The translations under genes were made by a program, and so were the position numbers. Below the pieces are notes generated by a model. That model had not been told where the DNA came from, made no database searches, and worked only from the letters and a program-made list of their open reading frames with translations. From Candidatus Freyarchaeota archaeon (GTDB lineage: Archaea; Asgardarchaeota; Jordiarchaeia; Jordiarchaeales; Jordiarchaeaceae), in assembly GCA_030587365.1 (NCBI GenBank), contig JAUQZE010000015.1:34045-98044 (forward strand): DNA of 64,000 bases, given 5' to 3'. The first letter of the stretch is position 1. The number at the start of each line of letters is the position of its first letter. Positions 42,748-51,422 of the stretch are shown one piece after another.

Positions 42748-42949
42748 GCATTCAAAAAAGGTCCCTCCCTTAAGTGACTCGATGCTAACCCGGTTTTTTC
42801 AACCATTTAGGGCACTCTTCACACATCCGAGCATCTCATACCCCTAAAATGCAACTTATGCTGTGCAAACCCCCCAATTTTGAAAAAAAACTTTTCAGAG
42901 CCGCCACCCATAATTTAAACAGATGAAAATTAAAGAGATGACTTTCTAA

Positions 42950-43438
42950 TTGAATCGAAAAAGCCTCCAAATGAGATTAAAAATAATAGAAAAAAAATGT
43001 GCGGATTGTAAAATTTGCGAATTAATATGCGCTTTGCATCACTTTAAGGTTAACAACCCAAAGAAATCAAGAATAAGGGTGCAAACACTTTTCCCGGAAC
43101 CAGGAATCAACAAACCAGTTGTTTGTAGACAGTGCGAAAATCCAGCCTGTATGGAGGCTTGTCCTGAGGGAGCTATTACGATTGAGGGTGGAATAGTAAA
43201 ACTCGACGAGGAAAAATGCACTGGATGCAGAGCGTGTGTTGAGTCGTGTCCCTTTGGAGCCCTTTTCATACACCCAGACATTCCATACCCGTTAAAATGC
43301 GACCTGTGCAGCAAGGGAGAGCCACAGTGTGTTTCATGGTGTCCCAAAGAAGCAATAGTATTTGTTCCCAAGGAGAAAATAAGGAGAAAAAGTGGCGACC
43401 GGCAGTCCGAAGATTATGAAGGGGAGGCTTTGGATTGA
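42950..43438 (+). CDS. four-cluster ferredoxin subunit, AOR-associated
   Basis: Electron-transfer subunit of the HycB/FdhB type. Cysteine groups: CADCKICELIC (~17-27), CRQCENPACMEACP (~59-72), CTGCRACVESCP (~88-99) and CDLCSKGEPQCVSWCP (~115-130), sixteen cysteines in all for four [4Fe-4S] clusters. The stop codon overlaps the TTG start of the aldehyde:ferredoxin oxidoreductase gene, which makes it that enzyme's electron partner. The start could be TTG 42950 or ATG 42971; neither has a strong ribosome site. Confidence 0.88.
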   Translation: MNRKSLQMRLKIIEKKCADCKICELICALHHFKVNNPKKSRIRVQTLFPEPGINKPVVCRQCENPACMEACPEGAITIEGGIVKLDEEKCTGCRACVESCPFGALFIHPDIPYPLKCDLCSKGEPQCVSWCPKEAIVFVPKEKIRRKSGDRQSEDYEGEALD

Positions 43439-45297
43439 AAGGCGGGTATATGGGCAGTACTTTGAGGATAGATTTGTCCAAGAATAAAATTTCTGAGGAG
43501 AAACCGGAGAAGAGCTGGGCGGTTAAGTATGTGGGTGGTAGAGGTTGGGGTGCTAGAAAAGTTTGGGAAGAGGTTGGTGTTAACGTTGACCCTTTGGGCC
43601 CAGATAATCTAGTCTTTTTCGGTTCTGGTCCTCTTACTGGTCTCCTGGTTCCTTCTGCGGGAAAAATGTCTATAGTTTCTATTTCGCCGGCTACGGGAAT
43701 CTATGCGGATAGCAATGTGGGGGGTGCTTTTGGCGCGGAACTCAAACAGGCTGGTTACGATGCTATTGCATTAAGGGGGGTTTCCAAAAAACCCGTATAC
43801 ATTATGATTGATGACGGCGATGTGGAGCTCAGAGAAGCGAAAGAATACTGGGGAGCGGGTGCTCTTGTTACCGAAGAACAGCTAAAGAAGGATATAGGGG
43901 ATAACAATATACATGTTCTTGCCATTGGCCCGGCGGGAGAAAATCTGGTTAAGTTTGCCTGTATGACTTCGGATTATGGGAGAAACGCTGGGCGAACTGG
44001 AATGGGAGCGATTATGGGCTCCAAAAAAGTGAAGGCCATTGTGGTTAGGGGATTCAAGGATATACCAATCGCGGATGTGGACAGGTTTATGGATATAGCC
44101 TACGAGTCGTACAGATTAATTTCCGAGAACGAGATCCTAGATATTTGGCAGAGGCAGGGAACGCTGCAAGTTATCGATTGGGCTAATGAGAGAGGCGTCC
44201 TACCTACAAAGAACTTTCAGGAAACCGTATTCGAACAAGCTGAGGAAATAGGCGGAGATAAAATGGAAGAAGTGAAAACTACGAGTAGAGCGTGTTTCGC
44301 TTGTCCTATGACCTGTGGAAACTACTGCGTAATAAGGGAGGGGGATACGAAGGTGGTGGTTGAGGGACCAGAATATGAGACCGCCGCAATGCTGGGCTCA
44401 GCCTGCGGAATCAGAGACCTAAAAACGATAATCAAAGCCAATAATCTCTGCGACGACTTGGGAATCGACACAATATCGTCTGGAAATTTGATAGGCTTAC
44501 TGATGGAAGCATACGAGAAGGGAATCATAACCAAAGACGAAACTGGGGGAATAGAACTAAAATTCGGAAACGGCGAAGCGGTGCTAAAAATGCTCGAAAT
44601 GATTGCTAAAAGGGAGGGAATAGGAGGCATAGTTGCTGAAGGGGTAAAGGCGGTAACGGAAAAGTGGAAAGAAATGAAACCCTTTGCTATGCAGACTAAG
44701 GGACTTGAACAAAGTGCGTATGATACCAGAGCTTCACCGGGAATGGCGCTCGCCTATGCTACATGTGATGTGGGAGCGCACCACTCTAGGGCATGGGTGA
44801 TTTCCAAGGATTTGGAGATGCGGGATAAGTGGACGGCGGAAGATAGGGCAAAGTTGGTGATTTATCACCAGCACGTAAGACCCCTGTTCGACTGTTTGGG
44901 GGTCTGCAGACTGGAGTGGATAGAGCTATCCATAGATGAGAATATATACGCAGATTTTTACACCTCGATAACCGGTATCAAAACCACCCTGAAGGAATTA
45001 CTTGAACGTTCTGAAGCTATCTACAACCTCACACGAGCTATCAACGTGGTTAGAGGGATTTCAAGAGCGGACGATTATCCTCCCGAAAGAGTTTTCTGCG
45101 ATCCAATACCCAGCGGTCCGTTGAGAGGAAGGCTGCTTCAAAGGGAAGAATACGACCGGCTTCTAGACACTTATTACAGGCTGCGGGGATGGAGCGATAA
45201 AGGAATACCAACCAAAGAAACTCTGAAAAGACTGGGACTTAAAGAAGTTGCTCTGGAGCTGGAAAAGAGCAGAAAACTCAAGAGAAAATATAAATAA
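43435..45297 (+). CDS. aor: aldehyde:ferredoxin oxidoreductase (tungsten enzyme)
   Basis: Oxidises aldehydes to acids, or the reverse, with ferredoxin and a tungsten-bis-pterin cofactor. The start GGYMGSTLRIDLSKNKI, the GAFGAELKQAGYDAIALRG segment and DYGRNAGRTGMGAIMGSKK VKAI (cofactor loop) are standard. The [4Fe-4S] ligands are CFACPMTCGNYC (~285-296) and the Cys in DCLGVCRLEW (~490). TTG start at 43435, overlapping the ferredoxin stop, with GGGGAGG eight bases ahead; family members begin at this point. Length 620 aa is normal. The two-gene unit resembles AorAB of anaerobes. Substrate range unknown. Confidence 0.93.
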   Translation: MKGGYMGSTLRIDLSKNKISEEKPEKSWAVKYVGGRGWGARKVWEEVGVNVDPLGPDNLVFFGSGPLTGLLVPSAGKMSIVSISPATGIYADSNVGGAFGAELKQAGYDAIALRGVSKKPVYIMIDDGDVELREAKEYWGAGALVTEEQLKKDIGDNNIHVLAIGPAGENLVKFACMTSDYGRNAGRTGMGAIMGSKKVKAIVVRGFKDIPIADVDRFMDIAYESYRLISENEILDIWQRQGTLQVIDWANERGVLPTKNFQETVFEQAEEIGGDKMEEVKTTSRACFACPMTCGNYCVIREGDTKVVVEGPEYETAAMLGSACGIRDLKTIIKANNLCDDLGIDTISSGNLIGLLMEAYEKGIITKDETGGIELKFGNGEAVLKMLEMIAKREGIGGIVAEGVKAVTEKWKEMKPFAMQTKGLEQSAYDTRASPGMALAYATCDVGAHHSRAWVISKDLEMRDKWTAEDRAKLVIYHQHVRPLFDCLGVCRLEWIELSIDENIYADFYTSITGIKTTLKELLERSEAIYNLTRAINVVRGISRADDYPPERVFCDPIPSGPLRGRLLQREEYDRLLDTYYRLRGWSDKGIPTKETLKRLGLKEVALELEKSRKLKRKYK

Positions 45298-45333
45298 TTA
45301 ATTTACAAGAGCTTTAGCTCCGGAGGTTTTATT

Positions 45334-45465
45334 TTGCCTAATACAAAAAAGAAGATGCGAAAGAAAACAAGAAGAGTTGAAGGAGTTAAGGGTGATTCAG
45401 AAGAATTACTAAAAGAAGAGGATCTACTAGAATATTTGGAGTTAGAGGAGTTAGAATATTGGTAA
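45334..45465 (+). CDS. small charged protein, 43 aa
   Basis: Short frame that starts at TTG 45334 with CCGGAGG eight bases ahead. It reads PNTKKKMRKKTRRVEGVKGD and then EELLKEEDLLEYLELEELEYW: a basic N-terminal half and an acidic helical C-terminal half. It lies 36 bp after aor on the same strand and could be the third gene of that operon. No family recognised. Confidence 0.45.
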   Translation: MPNTKKKMRKKTRRVEGVKGDSEELLKEEDLLEYLELEELEYW

Positions 45466-45734
45466 ATAAATGAGGGAATGAGAATCTTAAAGGTATATAC
45501 AGCACCATCTAAAAAGTCTAGAATGGAAGTTTTAATTATTTTTCAAAAATTTTGGATTCTTAAGTTAGCCGTTTTTTGGTTTGTATATATTGATTATAAT
45601 AAGCAATTTTTGTTGAAAGTTAATGTTTTTTGAGAGTGTCGTTGGGGGCAACGTTTGTTAAAACAATAAGTTTTTATGATTCTGTTATACTTCTTTTACT
45701 TGAAAGCGATTGAGAATTTTGTAGGTGTTTACTT

Positions 45735-47600
45735 TTGAAAAGCGAATATGTTGAGAATTCGGCTGAAGTAAAAACTACTAGTGAGAACGCTTTTGCTATG
45801 CTTGAAATTCTTGTTGGTGACGGCAAAACAGGTATGTCTATCTACACTGCTGGCGGCGGGAAGGTTAATGATGTTGATATGTCAACGGGCTTGGTTTTTG
45901 CACTTGAGCAGTCTATTAGAGAGCATTCCGGTACCGCCAAGGACGTGTTTTTCGGCGGAATTAATTCTACTGGGGGAATTGGCTGGTGTGTTAAAGAGTT
46001 TGAGATTGCAGGGAAGACTCGAGAGTTGTACATTGGAGCGGCGCTGACCCCTGGTTATTCTTATTCTCTAGACATTGATACTCTAGAGCAGAAAAATAAG
46101 GGTAAAAGAGAATTCTTTGTGTTTCTTAAGGATTTTCTAATGCCGAGTATTTTTAGACACTTGAACGCTTGTATTGCGAAATTGGGGGAAAGTGGAGGGG
46201 AGGCAACCTTAGATGCACTGTTAAGAACCGGCGTCTCCGCTTTTAAGCGTGGGGAGGTTAATCAGATAGTAAAATCTTCCGCTGATTTGGGCGATTCTTG
46301 GAAAGTTTTTTCTGAGGCTTGTATCATGGCAGTTAGGGAACATGGTACAATTCTAAGGGCTATTTCTGTGGATAAGAAAGGATTCGTTGAGAGTAAACGT
46401 GTTTGTTCCGAAATGATCTCTGAATATTTGGAAAGTGTGTACGAGACTCAGAATATCAAGTTAGGAGAAGCTGAATGGAGCATTCAGAGGATATTGGGGC
46501 CGCTTAAAAGTGGTGTCGATAAGACTTTTGATTCTTGGATTAAGCACGTCTCCTTTACGACGGCTGAGAGCCTATTCCGGATTAATCCCTCATGTCTACT
46601 TCTTCTTGGTGATCAAAAAAACTATTTTAACCTGTGCGATAATGCATTAAAAGAAAAGCTTAGGGAGTGGGGTACAAAAAGGAAAGACTTCTTGGTTAGA
46701 ATGAGGTACGGATCGGAGCTTCTTTACAGTGTGGGCGCTAAATTCGGGTCGATGTCTTTTGATGAAATTTCCCAGAGAAAGGAAGAGATACTGGACTTTC
46801 TTGCTGTGAGTATGCTGGACAAAATTTATGAAGGGTTTCCGCTCACGACTCTAACCTACGATCCTAAAAAGAAAACGGTTTTAAGAGATGAGATGTTTGA
46901 GGTTATAAATGAGGTTATCCCAGCGGTTGAGCAGGATGTTTTAATTGAGCTCTTTGAAAAAATAAAGGGTGAAGTTTTCAATTTAGAAAAGTTTACAAAA
47001 GATGTGTTTAGTAGACAGAAAACCGAAACTATGAGAAAAAAGATGGATGATTGGATTAATAAGCTTTACAAGACTCTTCAGGAAAGACTTTATGGGACGA
47101 ACCTGGTGTTTTCATTATTTACAGAGCCTTTAGAACAATTCAGAACGAGGATTGCGGATTTTATTAACGAGAGAGCTGTGATGTGCCTAAAAGGTGATGC
47201 AGCCTCAGCTATAATATTAGCTTTAAAACATCTTGAACCGGAGCTAAAAGACCCTGCTGCTGCTGTGTATTTAAGTTTTCTAAAGGAGTTAGTCAAAGGG
47301 TTTGTGGGTAAAGAGATGAACGCAATTTATCCTACGTTAGGATATCTTCTAAAAGAGGCAAAGATTTTGGATAAACTAGACAACGCCTTTAAAGTAATCC
47401 TGAAAGACACGGGATACGAGAATGAAAAGATTCTCGAAAATGTTAGCAACGAAATTAAAAGAGTAAGCGAAAAGGAAATCGCATTGAATAGCAACGTAGA
47501 AAAAGCCATTGAAGCGAGGTCAATCTTACAAGAAGCGATAAGAAAAATGCTATCCGGGAGTGAGGGGTTAGAGGGAATTATTTTGGGTGATGAAGTTTGA
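45735..47600 (+). CDS. large protein with longin/roadblock-like N-terminus, unknown
   Basis: A 621-residue soluble protein, not recognised as a whole. Residues 20-115 resemble the longin/roadblock type of small domain seen with archaeal GTPases: MLEILVGDGKTGMSIYTAGG (strand pair), DVDMSTGLVFALEQSIREHS (helix 1), and a strand-rich continuation to IGAALTPGYSY. The rest is helical, with LLRTGVSAFKRGEVNQIVKS and several coiled-coil stretches (for example KFTKDVFSRQKTETMRKKMD). It overlaps the next gene by four bases (ATGA-type), so the pair is co-translated. TTG start at 45735 after GTAGGTG. A role in GTPase or membrane biology is inference only. Confidence 0.55.
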   Translation: MKSEYVENSAEVKTTSENAFAMLEILVGDGKTGMSIYTAGGGKVNDVDMSTGLVFALEQSIREHSGTAKDVFFGGINSTGGIGWCVKEFEIAGKTRELYIGAALTPGYSYSLDIDTLEQKNKGKREFFVFLKDFLMPSIFRHLNACIAKLGESGGEATLDALLRTGVSAFKRGEVNQIVKSSADLGDSWKVFSEACIMAVREHGTILRAISVDKKGFVESKRVCSEMISEYLESVYETQNIKLGEAEWSIQRILGPLKSGVDKTFDSWIKHVSFTTAESLFRINPSCLLLLGDQKNYFNLCDNALKEKLREWGTKRKDFLVRMRYGSELLYSVGAKFGSMSFDEISQRKEEILDFLAVSMLDKIYEGFPLTTLTYDPKKKTVLRDEMFEVINEVIPAVEQDVLIELFEKIKGEVFNLEKFTKDVFSRQKTETMRKKMDDWINKLYKTLQERLYGTNLVFSLFTEPLEQFRTRIADFINERAVMCLKGDAASAIILALKHLEPELKDPAAAVYLSFLKELVKGFVGKEMNAIYPTLGYLLKEAKILDKLDNAFKVILKDTGYENEKILENVSNEIKRVSEKEIALNSNVEKAIEARSILQEAIRKMLSGSEGLEGIILGDEV

Positions 47601-49072
47601 GAATACCAGTACCTGCAGTCGAACTGTATAAAAACTATCAGAAAATTATCGGAGAAATAAATTCAACTTGGGCCGCCTTTAACCTAATTGAAGCCCTGGT
47701 AAGAGAAATGCAAAGTATTACCGTGATGAGTTCCAAGGCGCTGGGAAATGAAGTCACAAGAATTTACAATGAATTAATCAGCAACTTAGGTTCTATCAAA
47801 AAGTCTCAAGATCCCAAGGAATCGAAGAAAACCCTAAGCAGGCTGGAAAAACTTGAAAAGAAGTTTGATATTGAAAAAAATTCTTTTGATTCCATAAGCA
47901 AATTAAAAAAGTACCTTGAGCAGAGAAGGGACTGGATCTGGAACAAGGTTATTGGTGAAGAGCAAAAAAAGGCAACTTACAATTTTAGTGAAACCATCGC
48001 TAATTTTAGACTAATCCCACCAGTTAGTGTAATACGGGGTATGGGTGTCGAGGATGCTTACCAAAGTATTTGTGATATAGTCAAGAGTGAAAAAGAAACA
48101 ATGGAGACAATTATTGAGTTCATAATAGATGAAAGACCAGAAATCGAAGACCGGTTGAAGGAATTAGGGAATCAGCTAGAGGTATTCCGCGAACTTGCAC
48201 AAAAATTGGAAAAGGTTGCCAAGAATCATAAAAAATTTGAAAAAATTCTTGAAACCCCACACCCTCTTTTTCAAGAAGAGAAAGTAATACTGGAGGAGAT
48301 TTGTCAGGAGTTTTCCTTTGACCCATTCTTCAAGAGCTCTAACGATTTGATGGAAACTTATTTAGACCTAGCCTTCTGGGATTACGATGAAATTCCAGCA
48401 GTTAAAAGACTGGTAAACGACTTTGTGAAACAGTCTTTTGGAAAGAAAATCCCCTCAAAGACTATGGTTGATAAACTCAGAGAGGCTCTAAAGAAAAGTG
48501 AGGAGCAACTCGATATCGAAAGTGCTGCGAAGAGGATTTTGGAGGAGTACGTAGCTAAATTTAACCTATTTTGGCAGGTACAGATGATGAGCGTAGAATT
48601 AGCGGTACTCGCGCCGAGCGTCTGGAAGAAGTACAAAAATAGGAATGATAGGGTAAATGAATACGAGGGGATGAAACTAGACCTCAATAATATCGAAAAA
48701 GACCTTCCACAATTTGCTATGGAGGACAGAGTACCTGTAATGGAATTGGGGACAATCAGTAAGATATTTTTTGGAGACAAAATTGAGTCAATTGCCGAGT
48801 GTTTCGGAGAGGAAGTTTCCTTGAAAATTATTGAAAAAGAAAATGATAATGTTGACTTGAAATTTGCAATTCCCGGGCTTGAAAATTTGACCTCCAATTC
48901 AACATCCATCAGATCATGGGTGAGAGCCTATACTTGGAAAAAGTTGTTCGAAGAAAAAAAGGGAAAATACGTTGCTTATCAAAAGATATTAGGCTTATAC
49001 GGTTTAGAGGCCGAAGAGGAGTTCAAGAGATTTCTAGATTATCTGAAAGAAGTTATTCGAGAAGGAAAGTAA
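47597..49072 (+). CDS. large helical coiled-coil protein, partner of preceding gene
   Basis: A 491-residue, almost wholly alpha-helical protein. It starts at TTG 47597, overlapping the stop of the preceding gene by four bases. Coiled-coil segments include LEKLEKKFDIEKNSFDSISK (~80-100), RLKELGNQLEVFRELAQKLE (~185-205) and MVDKLREALKKSEEQLDIES (~290). The final ~60 residues are less regular (KYVAYQKILGLYGLEAEEEF). No enzyme motif was found. Together with the upstream protein it may form a filament or scaffold. Not recognised. Confidence 0.55.
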   Translation: MRIPVPAVELYKNYQKIIGEINSTWAAFNLIEALVREMQSITVMSSKALGNEVTRIYNELISNLGSIKKSQDPKESKKTLSRLEKLEKKFDIEKNSFDSISKLKKYLEQRRDWIWNKVIGEEQKKATYNFSETIANFRLIPPVSVIRGMGVEDAYQSICDIVKSEKETMETIIEFIIDERPEIEDRLKELGNQLEVFRELAQKLEKVAKNHKKFEKILETPHPLFQEEKVILEEICQEFSFDPFFKSSNDLMETYLDLAFWDYDEIPAVKRLVNDFVKQSFGKKIPSKTMVDKLREALKKSEEQLDIESAAKRILEEYVAKFNLFWQVQMMSVELAVLAPSVWKKYKNRNDRVNEYEGMKLDLNNIEKDLPQFAMEDRVPVMELGTISKIFFGDKIESIAECFGEEVSLKIIEKENDNVDLKFAIPGLENLTSNSTSIRSWVRAYTWKKLFEEKKGKYVAYQKILGLYGLEAEEEFKRFLDYLKEVIREGK

Positions 49073-49077
49073 AGTAA

Positions 49078-49719
49078 TTAGGTTAATTTTAAACCCAATA
49101 TTTTTCTCAGAATTTTTTCCAGCTCTTTTCTGCCAGTGACTCCCACAATTTCACCAATTTTTCTTTTCTCATCTATGATGTATACGGTAGGCAGTTTTTT
49201 GATTCGGTTCTTGAAAGTTTCTCTTATTTTACCAGTGAATTTCATTCTTACAATGGAATCTTCTTCGCAAACTTGCAGGTCGTCAACCGTCTCCTTTAAA
49301 TCCTTTTCAAATTCTTCGCAGTGGGGGGCGCCCGATGTGAAGAATAGGAAGACTAGTTTTCTATTAATTTTGTCAAAGCTGAGAAGGTTGTATATACACT
49401 CCCTACAGATATCCTCGGGATTAAAGAGACTAGTCGCTAATTTGTATAATTCACTAAACATTTCTTCAAAAACTAGTTTTCCTTTCACCTTAATCGGTAA
49501 ACCCGTTGAGCCGCAACAGATACGCCCAGAACTGTCGGCGTAGACAACATCAAGGCACACAGCTTCTTCTTTTATAGGCAAATCGGTTTCAAAATTGATA
49601 GGTATAAAAAGGGATAAGGGGTGAAGTTCATCCCTCCCCAGACAGAAATATTCTTCCTTGTCCTTAAGTAGACAGGGACAGATTGGAAAAATCCTCTTGA
49701 CAAAATTTTCTTCACCCAT
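49078..49719 (-). CDS. thioredoxin-fold protein with cysteine-rich N-terminus
   Basis: Residues ~118-213 resemble a thioredoxin fold: LVFLFFTSGAPHCEEFEKDL (position of the CxxC, here only one Cys in APHC), KLPTVYIIDEKRKIGEIVGV (the cis-Pro loop) and KELEKILRKIL at the end. The N-terminal half has several cysteines (CPCLLKDKEEYFC, ICCGSTG, CREC). The catalytic CxxC is incomplete, so redox chemistry may differ from a normal thioredoxin. It is convergent with the coiled-coil gene, with 5 bp between the stops. Confidence 0.6.
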   Translation of the reverse strand: MGEENFVKRIFPICPCLLKDKEEYFCLGRDELHPLSLFIPINFETDLPIKEEAVCLDVVYADSSGRICCGSTGLPIKVKGKLVFEEMFSELYKLATSLFNPEDICRECIYNLLSFDKINRKLVFLFFTSGAPHCEEFEKDLKETVDDLQVCEEDSIVRMKFTGKIRETFKNRIKKLPTVYIIDEKRKIGEIVGVTGRKELEKILRKILGLKLT

Positions 49720-49984
49720 AGATGCGGCCCCGTTATGGTTTAGAGAGCTCTCTTCTTTATGGAATTCTTGAAGAGATTAAATATAAAAAATTTCTGGAAA
49801 ACCCGCCCCCCAAAATATGATGCCATTAATTAACAGGGAATTAGAAATTTCCAATTTCGGTGAACTAATTGTTTATTAAAAAAGTTCAAAAATATTTTTA
49901 AAATATTAAATAAAGAAAAACCAAAAAGGTAATTAGAACTGAAAACAACATAGCTTATAAGAATTTGAATTAGAGTGTGAAAAC

Positions 49985-50191
49985 TTGTCGGAAAAAGCAA
50001 GTGATCAACTAATAAAATTCCTCGCAAAAAAAGGCGACTACTACGTGGAACTCGCCCAACAACACCTTCACGATAATGAACCCAAGAAAGCAAAGGAACT
50101 GCTCGAGGGAGCGATTGGCTACTACACCAAAGCAGGTCTAAAAGAAAAGATCGAAGAAACACGCAAAAGAATAGAAGCCATAAGCAAATAA
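49985..50191 (+). CDS. small TPR-like helical protein
   Basis: A 68-residue protein made of three helices. The middle part DYYVELAQQHLHDNEPKKAK then ELLEGAIGYYTKAGLKEKI matches the spacing of a TPR or MIT helical hairpin. TTG start at 49985; a second possible start is not seen. Single-hairpin proteins like this bind other proteins. The promoter is likely the AT-rich stretch at 49900-49960. It overlaps no other coding region on this strand. Confidence 0.5.
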   Translation: MSEKASDQLIKFLAKKGDYYVELAQQHLHDNEPKKAKELLEGAIGYYTKAGLKEKIEETRKRIEAISK

Positions 50192-50294
50192 TACCCAATG
50201 CAAAGCTGACTTCTCATCCACCTAAACGCTCAGATTCAGAAGCATCAGCACTATCAATAAAAACCATCATTCATTTAAAATAGAAAGAAAATTA

Positions 50295-51320
50295 TCATTC
50301 GAACCCGATACCATCGATTTTAGTTCCACATTTGGGGCACTTTGAATTTTTAATTTTGTTCTCCAGAATACTGAATCCGTATCTGCGAATCAACATTTCC
50401 CCACACTTGTAACAGTAAGTGTTTCCGCCTTTCTCACCGGGCACATTGCCTTCGTAGACGTATCTTAAACCTTCTTTCAATCCAATCTCTCGCGCCTTTC
50501 GCAGGGTTTCTGGTGGTGTTGGTGGTTTTCTCATTTTATAAGCGGGATAGAACGCGGTTACATGCCAGGGTATCTCTTCCCCCACACTTTTAATAAACCG
50601 CGCTACTTGCCTCAGCTCCTCCTCCGAGTCGTTCAAGTCAGGAATTATGAGAGTCGCTATCTCTATCCAGATTCCCAACTCCTTATGCAGCTTAATCGAC
50701 TCTAGCACAGGCTCCAATCTAGCCCCACATGTTTTGCGGTAGAACTCCTCGGTGAAGCCCTTTAGGTCAATGTTTGCGGCGTCCAAGTACGGGGCGATGG
50801 TTCTCAGAGGCTCCTCGTTAATGTAACCATTTGTGACAAAGATGTTTTTAAGACCCTCTTTTTTCGCAAGTTTGGCTACCTCGTAGGCGTATTCGAAGAA
50901 TATTGTTGGTTCGGTATAAGTATATGAAATACTCTTGCACCGCAATGCCACGGCGTCGCTCACAATCTCCCTTGGAGTAAGGGTCTCTCCCATTATAGCA
51001 TGCCTATCTCTGGGCATCTGAGAAATCTCATAATTTTGACAGTGTTCACACCTAAAGTTGCATCCAGGTGTCGCAAAAGAGTAAGTATCAGTTCCAGGAA
51101 GGAAATGGTAGAGCGGCTTCTTCTCGACCGGATCTATATTTATGGAAACCACCTTTCCGTACACCAGCGAGTACAATGTGCCTTCCCTGTTTTCCCTTAC
51201 TGCGCAAATCCCGGTCTTTCCATCCGCTATAACACACTCGTGCCGACAAAGGTAACACTGCACCTTATTATCATCCAATTTTTTATAAAACATAGCCTCT
51301 ATTGTATCAACCCCGTCCAA
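50295..51320 (-). CDS. amrS: AmmeMemoRadiSam-type radical SAM enzyme
   Basis: Radical SAM enzyme of the AmrS/PflA-like group. The cluster motif is CNFRCEHC (~85-92) within FATPGCNFRCEHCQNYEISQ. The N-terminal zinc-like CYLCRHECVIADGKTGICAV and the C-terminal ribbon CYKCGEML ... CPKCGTKID are the features that mark AmrS. The order SYTYTEPTIFFEYAYEVAKL and ANIDLKGFTEEFYRKTCGA is also typical. The usual neighbours AmmeMemoRadiSam A and B are not in the window. The role in archaea is unresolved. The ATG at 51320 is followed by MFYKKL at residue 10, another possible start. Confidence 0.9.
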   Translation of the reverse strand: MDGVDTIEAMFYKKLDDNKVQCYLCRHECVIADGKTGICAVRENREGTLYSLVYGKVVSINIDPVEKKPLYHFLPGTDTYSFATPGCNFRCEHCQNYEISQMPRDRHAIMGETLTPREIVSDAVALRCKSISYTYTEPTIFFEYAYEVAKLAKKEGLKNIFVTNGYINEEPLRTIAPYLDAANIDLKGFTEEFYRKTCGARLEPVLESIKLHKELGIWIEIATLIIPDLNDSEEELRQVARFIKSVGEEIPWHVTAFYPAYKMRKPPTPPETLRKAREIGLKEGLRYVYEGNVPGEKGGNTYCYKCGEMLIRRYGFSILENKIKNSKCPKCGTKIDGIGFE

Positions 51321-51422
51321 TTGTATTTTACCTATTATATTAAGTTTAGCTTATCTTAAATATTTTCGAATCATGGTTCGCAGAGTCCCACATTTATCCT
51401 AAACAAGTTATGGAATAAAAAT

